Assembly (NCBI GenBank): GCA_027604005.1
Contig: JADGJT010000157.1
Coordinates: 1 to 47,788, forward strand
Length of the DNA stretch: 47,788 bases
Direction of reading: 5' to 3'
Origin: Dinochytrium kinnereticum
Taxonomy: Eukaryota > Chytridiomycota > Chytridiomycetes > Chytridiales > Chytridiaceae
In this document: positions 20,559 through 33,700 of the stretch, in pieces
Position numbering within the stretch: the stretch's first letter is position 1
Layout: every line of letters begins with the position of its first letter
The notes under the pieces: generated by a model
What the model saw: the letters and a program-made list of their open reading frames with translations, nothing else
What the model was told of the DNA's origin: nothing
The model's database searches: none
Program-made: the position numbers and the translations under genes

Positions 20559-21832
20559 ATGGAAGTTGATGAGCCAAGGCGATGCGCTGCGGCATCGAGT
20601 GATGCAGCTGCAGGAGATAAAAGTGATGCAGAAGATGCGTCAGTTGAACCAGTTACAGCGTCCCAACGTAATGCGACTGCTTTTTTCTGGCATCCATCCG
20701 TCAGCAGTCTCACAAGAATGCTAACCGTCGATTCACAGCAGCTGGCAAACCCCAACTAACCCTTCCTGACCTTCCGTCGTCCATCCTCCTACTGATCCTC
20801 GAAACTTCATCAAACGTTACGGCACTCTCCCAGACCTGCCACCGCTTCCACAGTCTCTGGTCCATCGCAAGCATCAGGACAAACTGGCTTCTGCGGGTAA
20901 CAAGCGGGAACGTCGAGGCCCTCGACATTGCCTTATCCCTGTTCAAGGATCTAAGAGTTGCAGCGAACCTCATAGACAGAGCAAGTTTCAGCCCAGCCTG
21001 GTTAAGTCATGTGCTTATTGACGCCGTGAAAGGGGAACAGGTGACGCGGACGGAGAGGAAAAAGTCAACCGGTGTTGAGGAGGAGGTATTGAAGCTCTTG
21101 GTGACTCGAAAGAGTGACGGGTGTTTTGGTGAGGAGGAGGCCACCGAATGGGTTCGCCATCCCTTCCACGCAGATTCGAAGGTCATATGTCGATTCTCCG
21201 AAGAAATCAGCAAAGACCCGGCACCATTACCTGCAGTTCAAAACGACGGCGATCCACTCGCCTTATTGATACGAAGCATGATCAAAGCAGGCGCTGACCT
21301 CGACCTCGACGTATCTCTGTACCTCCGGTCCGTTCTCCTGATGGGCGGTGGTCCGACGTCATCCATGTCCACTCCAAACATGCGCCACGCAAAACCAGGT
21401 CAAAGTCGCAGCGCGAGCACCATCAGCGGCATGCCAATATCGGGCCCAACCCTACTTAGCTGGATCTTGAATGAATCCCTTCGATCCGTGGTATCTGGAG
21501 CCTCACCAACCCTGCAGCGTCCATCCGCAACCATTCCTTGCGGTCTCGCGTCGTTGATCCTGTCGGCAGGATCTGGTCATGCTTCTGCTTGCGCTGCGTT
21601 GTTGGAGTCACGGCGAATAAAGGTGAACGGCTTGGATGATCTGGCTATTTGCGTAGCGGCCCATGGCGGGTGGGTGGACGTTGTCAAGGTGCTGATTGAC
21701 CACGGAGCGGACCCAGGGGCAAGGGATGGGATGCCTGTAAGGGTTGCCAAGTTGGTAGATAGGGAGGATGTCGTTGAGATTTTGGAGAAGAGCCTGTCCG
21801 TGCTGGCTCTTGGTGGTTCAGTCAAGGTTTGA
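20559..21832 (+). CDS. F-box protein with C-terminal ankyrin repeats
   Basis: Predicted substrate receptor of an SCF ubiquitin ligase. Two exons (20559-20667, 20739-21832) give 400 residues. The 71-bp intron has a good branch-point-like GCTAAC at about 20719. After a short acidic N terminus, residues about 42-90 form an F-box: LTLPDLPSSILLLILE followed by ALSQTCHRFHSLWS. The middle is unassigned and includes a Ser-rich stretch near residue 225. The C-terminal 100 residues carry at least one clear ankyrin unit (AAHGGWVDVVKVLIDHGADP) with weaker neighbours (SAGSGHASACAALLES, REDVVEILEK). The protein ends shortly after. The F-box assignment rests on pattern and position. The ankyrin call is stronger. 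Confidence 0.8.
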
Positions 21833-22434
21833 GGCCCTTTGACACGTCTTCCGGGGCCGTGTTTAAGCAAGTTAGACATATACGTACTTTTACATTAATC
21901 CTAATGGGCATGTTAATTGATGGATGGACAGGGGACGTGGCATATGGCTGTTTATTCTCAATCACCTTCAACCAATTAATGATTACGCCGCATACATACA
22001 CTTTTACAAATCTCCTTGCTGGCTTCTTTTCAGTGTGTTCAACTCGACGGAGTGGGGCAAGTGTCCGGAAGTGCACTGTCGAGGCCTCATCTCACATCCG
22101 GGTGAGAAAGAGACGTTCCAGTTTAGACTTGGCAAATCACTCACGAACAATGGCAACAGAATCAAACCGTGGGCACGGCATGTATGCGCCTTGCCAGAAA
22201 TGATTGACGTCCCTGCAGAACCCATCAAACCCTATCAGACATCTTGTTGCGCTCTTCTAATTGAGGCTTTTGGGACTGTGTTTCTTATCCCATGTACAAT
22301 TGCTCGCCCTCAGTTTACTGAAGAAAGTTGAGGGTGCCTGCGAGCTGAAGTGGGACATCAGTAATCCTTAGAGAGGCTATCCCGGCTCGAAACTTCAGAT
22401 AGAAAAGAGCAGAGAAAGACATCTCGGGTTGATC
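21833..22434. other. Intergenic, promoter of ABCA copy A
   Basis: Several overlapping frames of 60-135 codons exist here, but none has a motif or continues by splicing. I see no gene. Confidence 0.45.
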
Positions 22435-25400
22435 ATGGAGCCCACGGAGAACACAACGTACAGGATGCCAGCCTCATCAGTAAGACAAATGTCCGCCGGC
22501 ACCAGATGGTGGAACCAGTTTAGAGCGTTGGCCATGAAGAACACAGTGACTCTTCTGCGTAAACCAGTTCTTCTGCTGATTGCGTTGCTCCTCCCTTTCT
22601 TTGCGTTTATCTCCGTTTCCGCCATCAAGTTCTCGATCAACCGTGACAACACAGACGCCCTGAGGGCAGAGCTGTGGAAGAAGCCAACGTCTCTTGGGGA
22701 GATCCCAGAGGGTGCCTATGTGTTCTATTACCCCACCTCAGAGGTCGCCGACAGTGAGTCCATCTTCAACATTGCAAACACGCTGACAAGTCCAAAGGCA
22801 TTATGCTGCGTCTTTCTTCTCTGAGCAACATCCCGTTTGGCCAAAGGGTCATCGGCTACCCCACTGATCTGGACCTCGCGACGGATCTGATTAAACGAGC
22901 GCGGGAGCTCGTCTCCCTCCGTAGCATTGCCGTCATTCATTGGACAAGCTCCCTCGAAGAAAACACCACCGTGACCTACACGATTCGAGATACAAGAGAC
23001 TTGTACTCAGTCTACGACAACTTTGATACAAAATCCCCTCGCCTCAATGTCAAGCAGATGGCTTACAAGGTTGCTTTGGATGCGGCGATTTTGTCGTACG
23101 CGAGAGATCCGACTGCCTCTGCGGATTATTCAAAGGACAGGTTTGCTGCAAAGTGCGTGTCGATCTGTTAAATGGGATAACTGAGCTTACTCAATAATAT
23201 TGTTCAACATAGCATCAACTTTTATCGGGCCACTGGGACACCTTCTGATACCTTCAACGGGACACAGCCTTACGTTATGAGACAGTCCGAGCCAACACCC
23301 GTGGTTGATATCGGAAACATCATTTTAAAGCCCATCCTCGCAGTGTCATTCCTCCCCATCATGGTCCTCGCGCTTGAACTAGTTTCAAAGGAAAAGCACA
23401 AAAAGTTACTGGGGGCTCTTAGGAGGTAATGAATTTCTCCTCTGAAAAGGCGGCCACTCACACCACCCAATTAAATAGGATGGGCTTGATGGATTCAGCG
23501 TTCTGGCTTGCAGCAGCTGTTTCACTCCTGCCACTATGCATTGCGACTTCGCTTCTCGGAGCAGCAGGGGCAAGGATTGGTGCCTACAGTGGCGGCCTTT
23601 TCTCGCTTGTTAGTTTTGAGGTCGTCGCAATCACCAATTTCTGCTACAGTGTCTCTATTTTAGGCTTGGGGCTCATGTGGTCAGCTGCTATTGCGAGGCC
23701 ATTTCTGGTGAACATTATTGTGGGCCTATCAGGTGCCGCCACGGTCATTATCAACTTTGTCTTTTTTATTCCGCAAAGTAAGTAATCACTTTGTCTGGAT
23801 AAAGAGGGGACTAACCCGTTGACTTTCAAAGGTGCAACCTTACCATTCGTAGCAGTCTGGTTCAACGATTGCCGTCAATCCTACGCCAAGATTCTGCTCC
23901 TGGTTTTCGCACCATTTTATAACTTTGCAAAATGCTGGAATGATATCATCCTAATCACCTCACCGTCGATGCTAAATAACAACACTATCAATCCTTTTGG
24001 AATGGAACAGTTCATATTCACAAGCCGCCGGATCTTCCCTAATGATACGACGCTTAAGGAGCTCTCAGTGTCCGATATGAATGCTTTAAACATATACCGC
24101 TCAGAAGCAGACACCACAAGTCTCACTTGCATACAGATGTTGGGATCAATCGGTATATTTTTGATATTGGCTTGGTATGTCAACCAAGTCTTCCCATCTC
24201 CGGAGGGATTTCGAAGACCGTTATTCTTCTTTTTCACAAGATCTTATTGGACTGGAAGGGAAAGAAGGAAGCAGGCTATAGTTGAAGGTGATACTTTGGC
24301 TTTGGAAAAGGATTTGAGCAGAAAAACGGATAGTGTTCGGATAGTGAAGCTATCCAAGCAGTATGCTGGTAATACGGCAGTGAAAGAGTTTTCAAGCGTC
24401 TTTGAGAAAGGGAAAGTTTACGCTCTGCTGGGGCATAATGGGTAAGCATTTGCATAGCCACATGTTCGCATTTCTTCTTCACATCGTTGAAATCTGCTAA
24501 AATCTCGTTCCATCGAAGAGCTGGTAAAACTTCACTGATTAACATGCTCTCCGTAAGTTATTTACCTTTGATGCTTCCATACTCACTGATCGTCACATTT
24601 AACTAGATGGTCACGACCCCAACATTTGGAGAATGCTTCATGTTTGGCCTTGACATCAGAGAAGACACAGCAGCACTGCAAAACATAATGTCTCTCTGTC
24701 CTCAATTCGACGCCCTTTACACCTCCATGACAGCCTTCCAGCATGTTTGCTTCTATCTACTCTTTCAAGGAATCTTTTCAGGTTCTTCAAAAGAGTTGGA
24801 AGATCACGTCTTTTCCAAGCTTGACTCTGTAGGACTCCTTGATGTGGCGCATCGAAGGTGCTCGACATTCTCAGGAGGTAGATTGCAAGCAAGAAATACG
24901 TCAATATTCATTAATTAACTTTCTTTTTCTTCTTCCTCTTCTGTTTTAGGGATGAAGAGAAGACTGTCATTATGTCTGACGAGCCTTTCAATGTCGTCTA
25001 GGATTGTCTTCTTGGATGAGCCCACAACCGGTATGACTCATGACGAAAGCAATATAGCAGTATCTCACCATTTAAAAGGGCTCGATCCTCTCTCCCGCCG
25101 AAGAGTATGGAGCGTCATTCAAGAAATGAAGCAAGATAGAGTTGTAATTTTAACAACCCACTCCATGGAGGAAGCCGACGAGCTCGGCGATCACAGTAAG
25201 TCCCAAACCACATATCCAGTGTTCTTAAGCTCATAAACCAGTCTGTATCATGCACCAAGGCCGGCTCCGCGCATCCGGATCCTCAATATTTCTCAAGAAC
25301 CGTTTTGGAAAAGGCTATCTCTTGACATTGGCTAAGAAAGGGAAGCATACAAATGTGGAAGAGACAGCAAAGACCGAGAAAAGTGGATCCAGAACTAAAT

Positions 25401-28400
25401 CTGCGATGCAGGATGACCTAGAAAAGTACGTAGAGTACGCAATGCCTGGTTCCGAGATTGTTAGTTCCACGACCGGAGTGATCACTGCCTCCGTGAGCCG
25501 AGATAGGCCCGATCTGATTGCGAGGTTTCTTAAAGCGCTGCAGAGCACTGATCAACTTGAATGGTCGTTCAGCAACAGCACCCTTGAAGAAGTACAAAAG
25601 TCCCGTTCTTGCCTAATCTCTAACAAAACCTCAAGGTGTTTTTGAAGCTATGCGCTGAGAACCAAAATGTTGTTACCGATGCAGAGGGAGGTGATGGCCT
25701 GAAGACGAGTAAAATGTGCTGTATATGCTCTATTAGGCCTGCAGAGACCGTTACTCTTTATACAAAGGGGGGGGTGAAAGTTACCATTCCGAACTTTGTC
25801 TGCAGCCGCTGTGCACTGGGAGAAGATAATAGTGAAAAAAATGAGGTCACCGCAGGCGCATCTTCAAGGGACACGCTTCAGATGGGTATAATTGAATCAT
25901 TTGAGGAGTTTTCAAAAATGAAAGGCCTGGCGCGAATGAACATTGAAAGTCATGGAACAGGGAAGGACTTGCAGGTCCGCCAACCAGATTTAAAAGGTCT
26001 TGAGGCAAAAGGAAGCGTGGCTCTTAATCAGATCTCTGCAATCATCTTGAAGAATATGCAGCTCCATGGAAAGCAAGTTAGAACCAACTGGTGTTTTGTA
26101 ATTGCTATTATCTTGTTAAACGTGGCAGCAGCGATTTGTAAGATAATCCTCTTACAAGAATACAGTGCTAATCCATCACCTTTTCATTTAAGATGGGAAG
26201 TTCGGTACCATCGGAAGCACGAATTTAAATCTCCAACCAGGCTGCTCGAACTCAAACTTTTATTTCCTCTTTCCAACTTCACAATTCTCTGGATTTTGCG
26301 ACCCAAGGGCTTTTGTGAGCTTGATTCTCAAATCATCCTCAGTTCCAATATCGTCCCAATCCGGATTTTACGACTTTAGCATTCCCTTCCCCGCGTACCT
26401 GTCGACCGGGCAATCATCTTTTTCAGTGCCTTTGACCTACCTTCAAGGTGGAGTCCCTACCCGACAAGCAATCACAGGAAGCTCTAGATCCAAAGTTTGC
26501 TTCTCCCAGAAGAACGTCGATGCAGACATTAAATTCGAGAGCCTTCTACCCCCGCCATTCCTGAACGTCTCAATCACCGACCCAATACAATTTTCATTTG
26601 GAGCAAGCCCCACCACTCCAGCGGTTATTCTTCCATGGCTATTTTACAAGTGCTCCGAGTACCCTTCCATCGAGGGTCTTGCAAGCCTTCAAGAGCAGTT
26701 GGCAACAAGGGAGGCACCTTTTTCACCTGGATGCGCACAGGCTTATCCATTCAAAAAAGTGGGCCTGGAGGTTGCCTTTTCGGGGATCAGCTCGCTCTGG
26801 ACGACAATGTACCCCGATTTTGGTATGGATATCAGAAGGCTACAGGTTTCAGGTTCTGGAATCAATGTTGACTTTGATATGCTTCTTTATCCTTTGGAGC
26901 CCGTCGTCCCTAGCTACGTTGCCCTGGTGAATATTCAATAGCGTTTGCTTGTCGTCTTACTGTTTATTCTTGTTTTGCCTTTTCTCGACATTTGGCTAGC
27001 AACACAATGCTACGATCCTTAACAACTTTAAAATAGTACACTTCCGACAGAGGCCTTCTAGCCGGCGCGGCGAGTTTCACCAACAGTGGAAAGCCTTTAA
27101 CGTGCGCAGCTATCCACGTCGGCCCAGGAGCCAGCACGACAATCGATATGATCGCCAGTTATATTGAATCAACAGCAAACGTGGTGTTGGATCAGATCCC
27201 AATACCGGCTGGAAAAACTGTACGAACTTTTAGTGGAATCAAGGGAAACCTGGCACCTATGCCCTACATTCGTGAGGTTGGAGAGGTGAACGACTCTGTA
27301 AAACTTTTGGTAAGGACGAGTTTTGTTCTTTGTTACTCCTTTTAATGTCCCGTCTGACCACATTTTCATCCAGTCACGGAGTTTCACCTTGATCTTTCTT
27401 CTACTTGCATCAGGAATCATGTTCCCTCGTATTATAATCCTTCTCGTTCAAGAGAAGAGCGAAAATCTTGTTGAAATGATGCGCGTGCAAGGCCTCAGCC
27501 TCCCTCGGTACTGGATAGGCAACTATAGCTACGCATTTATCAGCATCTTCGGGCTCAATCTCATCTACTTTATCATAGCGACTGCGATAAACTCACCGGA
27601 TCTCGCTAAGGCCGGATTTGGAAATCTGTTCTGGATCCTGGTGGTCTGGACTCACGGTCAGATATGTCTAAGTATCTTGTTGGCGTCATTGATCACAAAG
27701 CAAGTGTTTTCTGGGATGGTTGGATATCTCTGCCATATTCTGTCCGCTGTTATTGCACCGTTTTTGCTTGCCATCGCGGATGGAAATGGGGCGCTTCCGT
27801 TAGCTGCTACAATCTTCCCTCCAATTGGAGTCGTCAGCATCGTAAACGTTCTCATCATAGGGAAAAATAGGTGAGCCCTATTCCAATGTCGTATCAAAGT
27901 CTTTCTGTGCTCAGCTATTTGAGATCTTTTCGCATCCTGTCATCTCTTAACCATAAAGCAGGTCCCTATCAGTAGGTGTCGCTTTGCTATCATTATTCAC
28001 ATCAACGCTTTGGGGTCTTTTGGGCTGCTACATTCACGCCATAAGGCCCTCACCCATCGGAATCTCGGTCCATCCACTTCTGGGTCTTCAAAACCATCTG
28101 AGTCCAAGCAATAAGGGCATGCCCAAAAAAGGCCCTGCAGGACGCGACGAGGAGCGTCCGCAATCCCGATCAGACAGAGCAGTGACAGATGAGGAAACTG
28201 CGGTCTCAGAATGGTCGTCTGCTGGACATCCGACGGAACCTTTGCATGCCATAACACTTGTGAATCTTCAGAAAGAGTTTAAAGACAAGGTGGCTGTTGA
28301 TGGTATATCACTGAGGATAAGGTACGGGGAGACGTTTGGGCTGCTTGGGCCGAATGGCGCTGGGAAGACTACGACGTTGAGCATGATTACAGGGCTGTTA

Positions 28401-29525
28401 GAAAGATCCGGTGGCCAAATTTACATTGATGGAAAGTCGATTGATGACGCGAAAGCACAACGTGGCCATCGAGGGCTCTGGAAGATTATCGGTGTTACGC
28501 CTCAGTTTGACACTGTATGGCCCGATCTTTCAGTGGAGGAGCACCTCTTATTCTACTGCCGCATGCACTGCGTCTCAAACCGATACCTGACAGCCCGTGT
28601 TCGAAAGATTGCTGAATCAATTGAGCTTGACGGTGATGCCTTTAAAACCAAGGCATCAGGTCTATCTGGTGGCATGAGACGACGGCTATCGATCGGAATA
28701 TCACTGGCATCTGACCCCAAGATACTTATTCTGGATGAGCCGACGACTGGGCTTGACCCAGGTAAGTTGAAAGACTCGCGTTTTGTACGGTCCGGTATTC
28801 CTTTGCTGGTACGGCTTTTGTTTTTTTTAACCTTTTTGTTTGTTTCTTTCTCCTTTCAGAAACACGGCGAACTGTTTGGAGGATTATTGAGAAGCTTCGC
28901 CAGAGTGATGAAAAGGACCGATGTGTGATCATCACCACGCATTCAATGGAGGAGGCAGATGCGTTGAGCTCACGCATTGGAATCGTCTGTGATGGTAACC
29001 TTCGGGTGCTTGGAACACAGCTTTACCTGAAAAACACATTTGGAGAAGGACTGAAGGTAGTCTTTTCACTTTAAATGGACCAAATGACTCAATACTTTTC
29101 TTCAGCTTAGCCTTCGATTCAAGACCAGTCTGGCTCTTGAAACCATGGCAAAAGGCTGCATAATCTCGAAATCCTCCTTCGAAACAGCACAGACTCAACG
29201 TGTGTCGGAGGTCTCCCAGTCCATTCTTCAGGCTCTGAACTCCCCGCTCTCAACGACATTTGTTCAAAGGATCGTATCAACTGACCTTTCCATCGCCTAT
29301 GCAAACGCATCCATAGCGTCACCTATCGAAGTGGACGGCTCTCGTAATCAATCGTACTCATGGATGGTGACCCTTGAGATTGCCATTCCAAGAGGAAGTG
29401 TGAACGTTGCGGATGTTTTTGTTGAACTTGATTCTGCCTGTAAGAGAGCTTGCGTGGATGACTGGGCTTTGAATGAGACCACTTTGGAGGAAGTTTTCAT
29501 GCGTGTCGCGAATAACTGGCCTTAA
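22435..29525 (+). CDS. ABCA-type full ABC transporter, copy A (2023 aa)
   Basis: Predicted membrane exporter or flippase of the ABCA family, typically for lipids. Seventeen exons join exactly in frame, with borders 22753/22798, 23152/23213, 23425/23479, 23777/23832, 24441/24519, 24552/24607, 24877/24950, 25030/25079, 25195/25242, 25591/25636, 26137/26193, 26926/27037, 27309/27374, 27870/27962, 28761/28860 and 29056/29106. Order is TMD1 with a large luminal loop, NBD1, a cytosolic linker with a CxxC pair, TMD2 with a second loop, NBD2. NBD1 has Walker A GHNGAGKTS (about 596), CPQFDAL, FSGGMKRR (about 698), FLDEPTTG and TTHSMEEADEL. NBD2 has GPNGAGKTTT (1681), LSGGMRRR (1786), ILDEPTTGLDP and TTHSMEEADAL. 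Both sites look catalytically complete. The start is ATG 22435; the in-frame codon before it is TTG. Many introns are only 44-64 bp. It is a tandem paralogue of 30782-38551. Confidence 0.93.
25717..25812 (+). other. CxxC-x24-CxxC module in ABCA copy A
   Basis: Immediately after NBD1 and its regulatory segment, residues 911-942 read CCIC, then 24 residues including ETVTLYTKGGVKVTIP, then CSRC. This is the classic spacing of a zinc-ribbon or treble-clef-like metal site. The paralogue has the identical spacing. Confidence 0.75.
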
Positions 29526-30781
29526 ACGCGTCACTTTTCCCGCATCTTTCAAACCGCGTCTTCATTCTCCATCTCATGTTTACACAAAAGCATCAATGAG
29601 ATTCAGTGTTTCATTCCTATCCTCTTATTCTCAAACAACACAGAGAATCTTGCCTATAAAGCAACTCAGGAGCACACTATTTCTCACCAAAAAAAGAAGG
29701 ATTCTCCAACCAATATGATCAGAGTTCTCCAGAGCAAAGCAAGGATTAAGCCCAAAAATCCTTCAGCGTCTTCAGGTCTCTCCTCAACGCCAAGAACAAA
29801 GACGAGCCTTCCGCCACATCACCAGCCTCGATTTCAAATGCATTAGGGCCCGCAGGCAGATAAGGGCTGCGAGTCAGTTAAGGCGTCTCCACGCACACAA
29901 CTCCACGAGAGGTTGAGTGACTGATGCGTGTTTGAATATTTACATGTTGATCAATTATTGTGAACGAAGCACTTGCATGCGCCAAACAGGCTGTGATTTA
30001 TTAGTTACGCATCCCCACAAATAATGCACATTACTATTACATATACATAATATATATTTATTTATTTATTGCCTGGTTGGGAATGTGCTTGGTCAAAATC
30101 CCTCCCTAGCCTAGTAAAGATTCACAATTGGAAACTCTTCTGCGTGGAAATATTTGATCGGCAGCTGGAAGTGCGTGAGCATATTTTACGGGATGCTAGT
30201 GTTACGCAAGGTGATATTTAATTATTATTAGGGAAGGGAAGGAGAAGTTTGTGTGACGACTAAAGCTTCCGTGCTACGGGCATCTTTCTTCTTCTTTCCC
30301 TTGTGCTGAATGCACCTGTTGCTTGGCAATAATAATAAGCAATAATAATAATGAATGGGATTTTTGCTCTTATGAAAATATGTACAGTGTGAGATATTTA
30401 GGAAACATTGCTTGGTTTTTCAGGAAACAAACAGCGTCTTTTCTTTTCTTACCCTCCTCCCCTTCGTTTCGGCCTTGCCGCCAATAACAAACACCGGTGA
30501 AACACCGCCTTGACTGGGCATGGGCACGAGTAGCCTGCGACGACAAGGCGTCCGCTCCTCTTCGGGTGGGGACTTGTGGTGCAGCAGCACCCTGAAGAAT
30601 AAGACGGCCTTTACGAGTCCTGCAATAAATGTTGCTGCTGCTGCTGGATATAAAACGTAACGACCGTGCAGCCACCTGACGATCAACACGCGCACTGCTG
30701 CTGATCGCATCCCCTCCATCCATCTGCTCAGACCCCAACTGCATCGGCCTGCCAGCTAGATAATCATCATCAAACACAGTG
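29526..30781. other. Spacer between the tandem ABCA genes
   Basis: About 1.26 kb with no supported gene. It contains AT-rich tracts (AATAATAAT units near 30325-30350) and the promoter of copy B. A minus-strand frame over 30370-30897 has no recognisable content and overlaps the copy B start. Confidence 0.5.
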
Positions 30782-33700
30782 ATGGGTCCATCCACCCCAA
30801 CGCCTGCTGCTGGATCGGCACAGACCACCCGCCAGCTCCAGGCACTCCTCCACAAAAATACCATAGTCCTCCTCCGGAAACCCATCCTCCTCATCACCGC
30901 CGTCCTTCTGCCTCTCCTGGCTTCTTTGGCCGTGGGCGCAATTCAATCCGCTCTGAGTGCAAATGAGGATAATTCCGCAGAGGTTCAAGCTCTTTGGTCT
31001 AGGGACCATGCCGCGGGGTTGGGGGAGGGGGGAAGGGTCATGCTGTTTTTTTATCCAGACGATGAGAGAACGAAAGGTAATTGCGGGCGATCGAGCGAGC
31101 CTTAATCCCAGAGCCCAAATGCTCTGGAGTTATCCATTTCATATTCTTTTTGCCTTTTAGCCTCACGATTCCGAGACGTGCTCGTGTTGAGCATTTGGAT
31201 TATGAATGGCCAGAAGTTTACTCAATAAGCATCAAACCTCTAAGCATGAATCTTTTCAACCCAAACAGAGATCATGCAACGCCTCGCATCCATGAACAAC
31301 CTCAACTACAAAACAGATGTCCGGCCCTCCTCCTCCCAACTCGCGGTCGCAAACGACATTGTTGCAAACGGAAAGACCCTCCTCTCCCTGGACTACTGGA
31401 CGGTCATCAGCTTCAACCCCACCTTCGAATCCAACGGCCGTCCTTCATCCAACACGACAGAGCCACCCCAAGGAGGGCCTGCACCGCTCAGGTATAGCAT
31501 CCTCCGGTCAAATTCCTATACTTCTTCAGCCGGAGGTGGGTCAGTTGATTCCCGTGATTTCAAGAACCCAAAACTGGACGTCTGGACACTCGCTACCCAA
31601 TTCGCCGTCAACCATGCCATCTTATCCTACGCTCGCGATCCAACCCCTGGAGCTAACATCTCTGGCGATAAATCAACCCTCAAGGTTGATTTCTTCAAAG
31701 GCAGCGGAAACATTGAGGCGGATTACTTTGACTTTGGGTCATCGACAAGGTTGGCTGGGTCTAACTCTGGCTCATCTTCTTCTACTTTGGCCTCATCGAC
31801 TTTCGGCTTGGATCTGGGGAATATTTTGCTGAAACCAATTCTGGCGGTCTCGTTCATTCCGATCATGGTGATTGTTTTGGAGGTTATTTCAAAAGAGAAG
31901 CAGAGAAAACTTATCGGGGCGCTTAGGAGGTGAGAGAGACTTTTTTTTAGCTCTTTTATATCTTGATTTCCTTAGAGACTCTTTTTGCTCTTTTTTTTTT
32001 TTTTGTTTTCCTTTCTTCCTTCTGCTTCGTCACGTCTTTCGGAAGTCCCTTTCGCTCCCCCAGTGAAGCCATGAAAGGAATCAGGCGAATCTTTTTTTAC
32101 TCTCCTTCAAACATCTTGCTAACCATTCTTCACCAAAAAAAATAGAATGGGTCTTAAAGACTCTATCTTCTGGTTCTCCCTCATTATCCCCCTTCTTCCC
32201 ATCTGCCTCCTCGCGTCTCTTTCAGGAGCAATGGGTGTGAAGATAATGGCATCTAAGTTTGCTATTTTTGATGTTGTGAGATTTGAAGTGGTTGCGATCA
32301 TGAATTTTTGTTACGCTGTTGCGCTTATGGGATTGGGCATTGTTTTTTCGGCGGTTGTGAGTCGGCCTGTTGTTGTGAATGTTATTGTTGGGGTGACGAG
32401 TGCCGCGGCTGTTGTGGTCAATTTTGCGGTGTTTATCCCAAATGGTCAGTTTTTACTTATAATTTTGTTGGTTTTGTTCGTTTAATGCTTTTTTGTTGTG
32501 AGCCTTTTTGGTACTTTTCTTTCCTTCCTTTACACTTTCCATGGTCTTTAAGTGACCTTTCGTTCAACCGTTCCTGTTTATTTACGTCAAGTGCATAATC
32601 TTTGTAAACCACCGTCTAACACGCCTTTTTCTTGCCTTCAAAAGATAGCACACCCTTCTCCGGAACATGGTTTGACAACATCAACCAAGCCTGGGCAAAA
32701 GCTCTTCTTTATCTCTTCGCCCCATTCTTCAACTATGGAAAAGGTAATTTCCCTCTTACTCATCTCAAAAAAAAAAAATGCAGGAAGAGATTTCAAAGTA
32801 TATCATCTTTCTAACATCAACTTTTAACCCCTCCCTCAAAATCAGTCTGGCACGATATCTACCTCATCTCCCTCCCCAATATTCTCAATAATCAAACCCA
32901 AACCCCCTTCACCCTCCCAACCTTTATCTCCCCCACCCGAGTCCCCTCCATCCCACCCGCAGCACGTTCACTCCTTCCCCTAAGGGAACGCACCGCTCTC
33001 GCCAGCTACGAAACAATCGACACACCATTCCAAACCTCTCTTCACCTCCTCACATCCATTCTAGTGTTCAGTGTCGCCGCCTGGTACCTGAATCAAGTTG
33101 TTCCAAGCTTGGAGGGATTTTCGAGGCCGTGGTTTTTCCCGTTTTCAAAGAGTTATTGGACGGGAAGAGCGCAGAGGAAGGGGGTTATTGTTGAGGGAGA
33201 TACACTTGCTCTTGAGAAGGAGAAGAGTGTGAGAGGAGGGAATGTGAGAATTGTGAAGCTTTCGAAACAGTATAAGGGAAACACGGCGGTGAAGGAGTTC
33301 TCGGGGGTGTTTGAGAGTGGAAAGGTTTATGCTGTTTTGGGTCATAATGGGTAAGTTGTTAACTGGTTGGTTTTTTTTATACTTCGTGTGATTTTGTGGA
33401 TAAATGCCATGCTGATGTCTGTCTTTATCTTTCTCCTTTCCTTCGCCCTCGTCTCCCGCTTTTCACATATATTTGAACTAACCGGCCGGCAAATAACCCC
33501 GCTAACCTCTCCTGCTCTCTTAAAAAAAAACAACGAAATAACAACAATTTAGTGCCGGCAAAACAACCCTGATTAACATGCTCTCCCTCGTAACAACCCC
33601 AACTCACGGCGACTGTTTCATGTTCGGCTACGACATCCACCAAGACATTCAATCTCTCCAATCCATCATGTCTCTCTGTCCTCAATTCGACGCTCTTTAC

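Noticed and set aside
21829..22331. Overlapping frames of 124 and 135 codons before ABCA copy A
   Set aside because: No family features, no signal peptide or domain, and competing frames of equal length; treated as intergenic.
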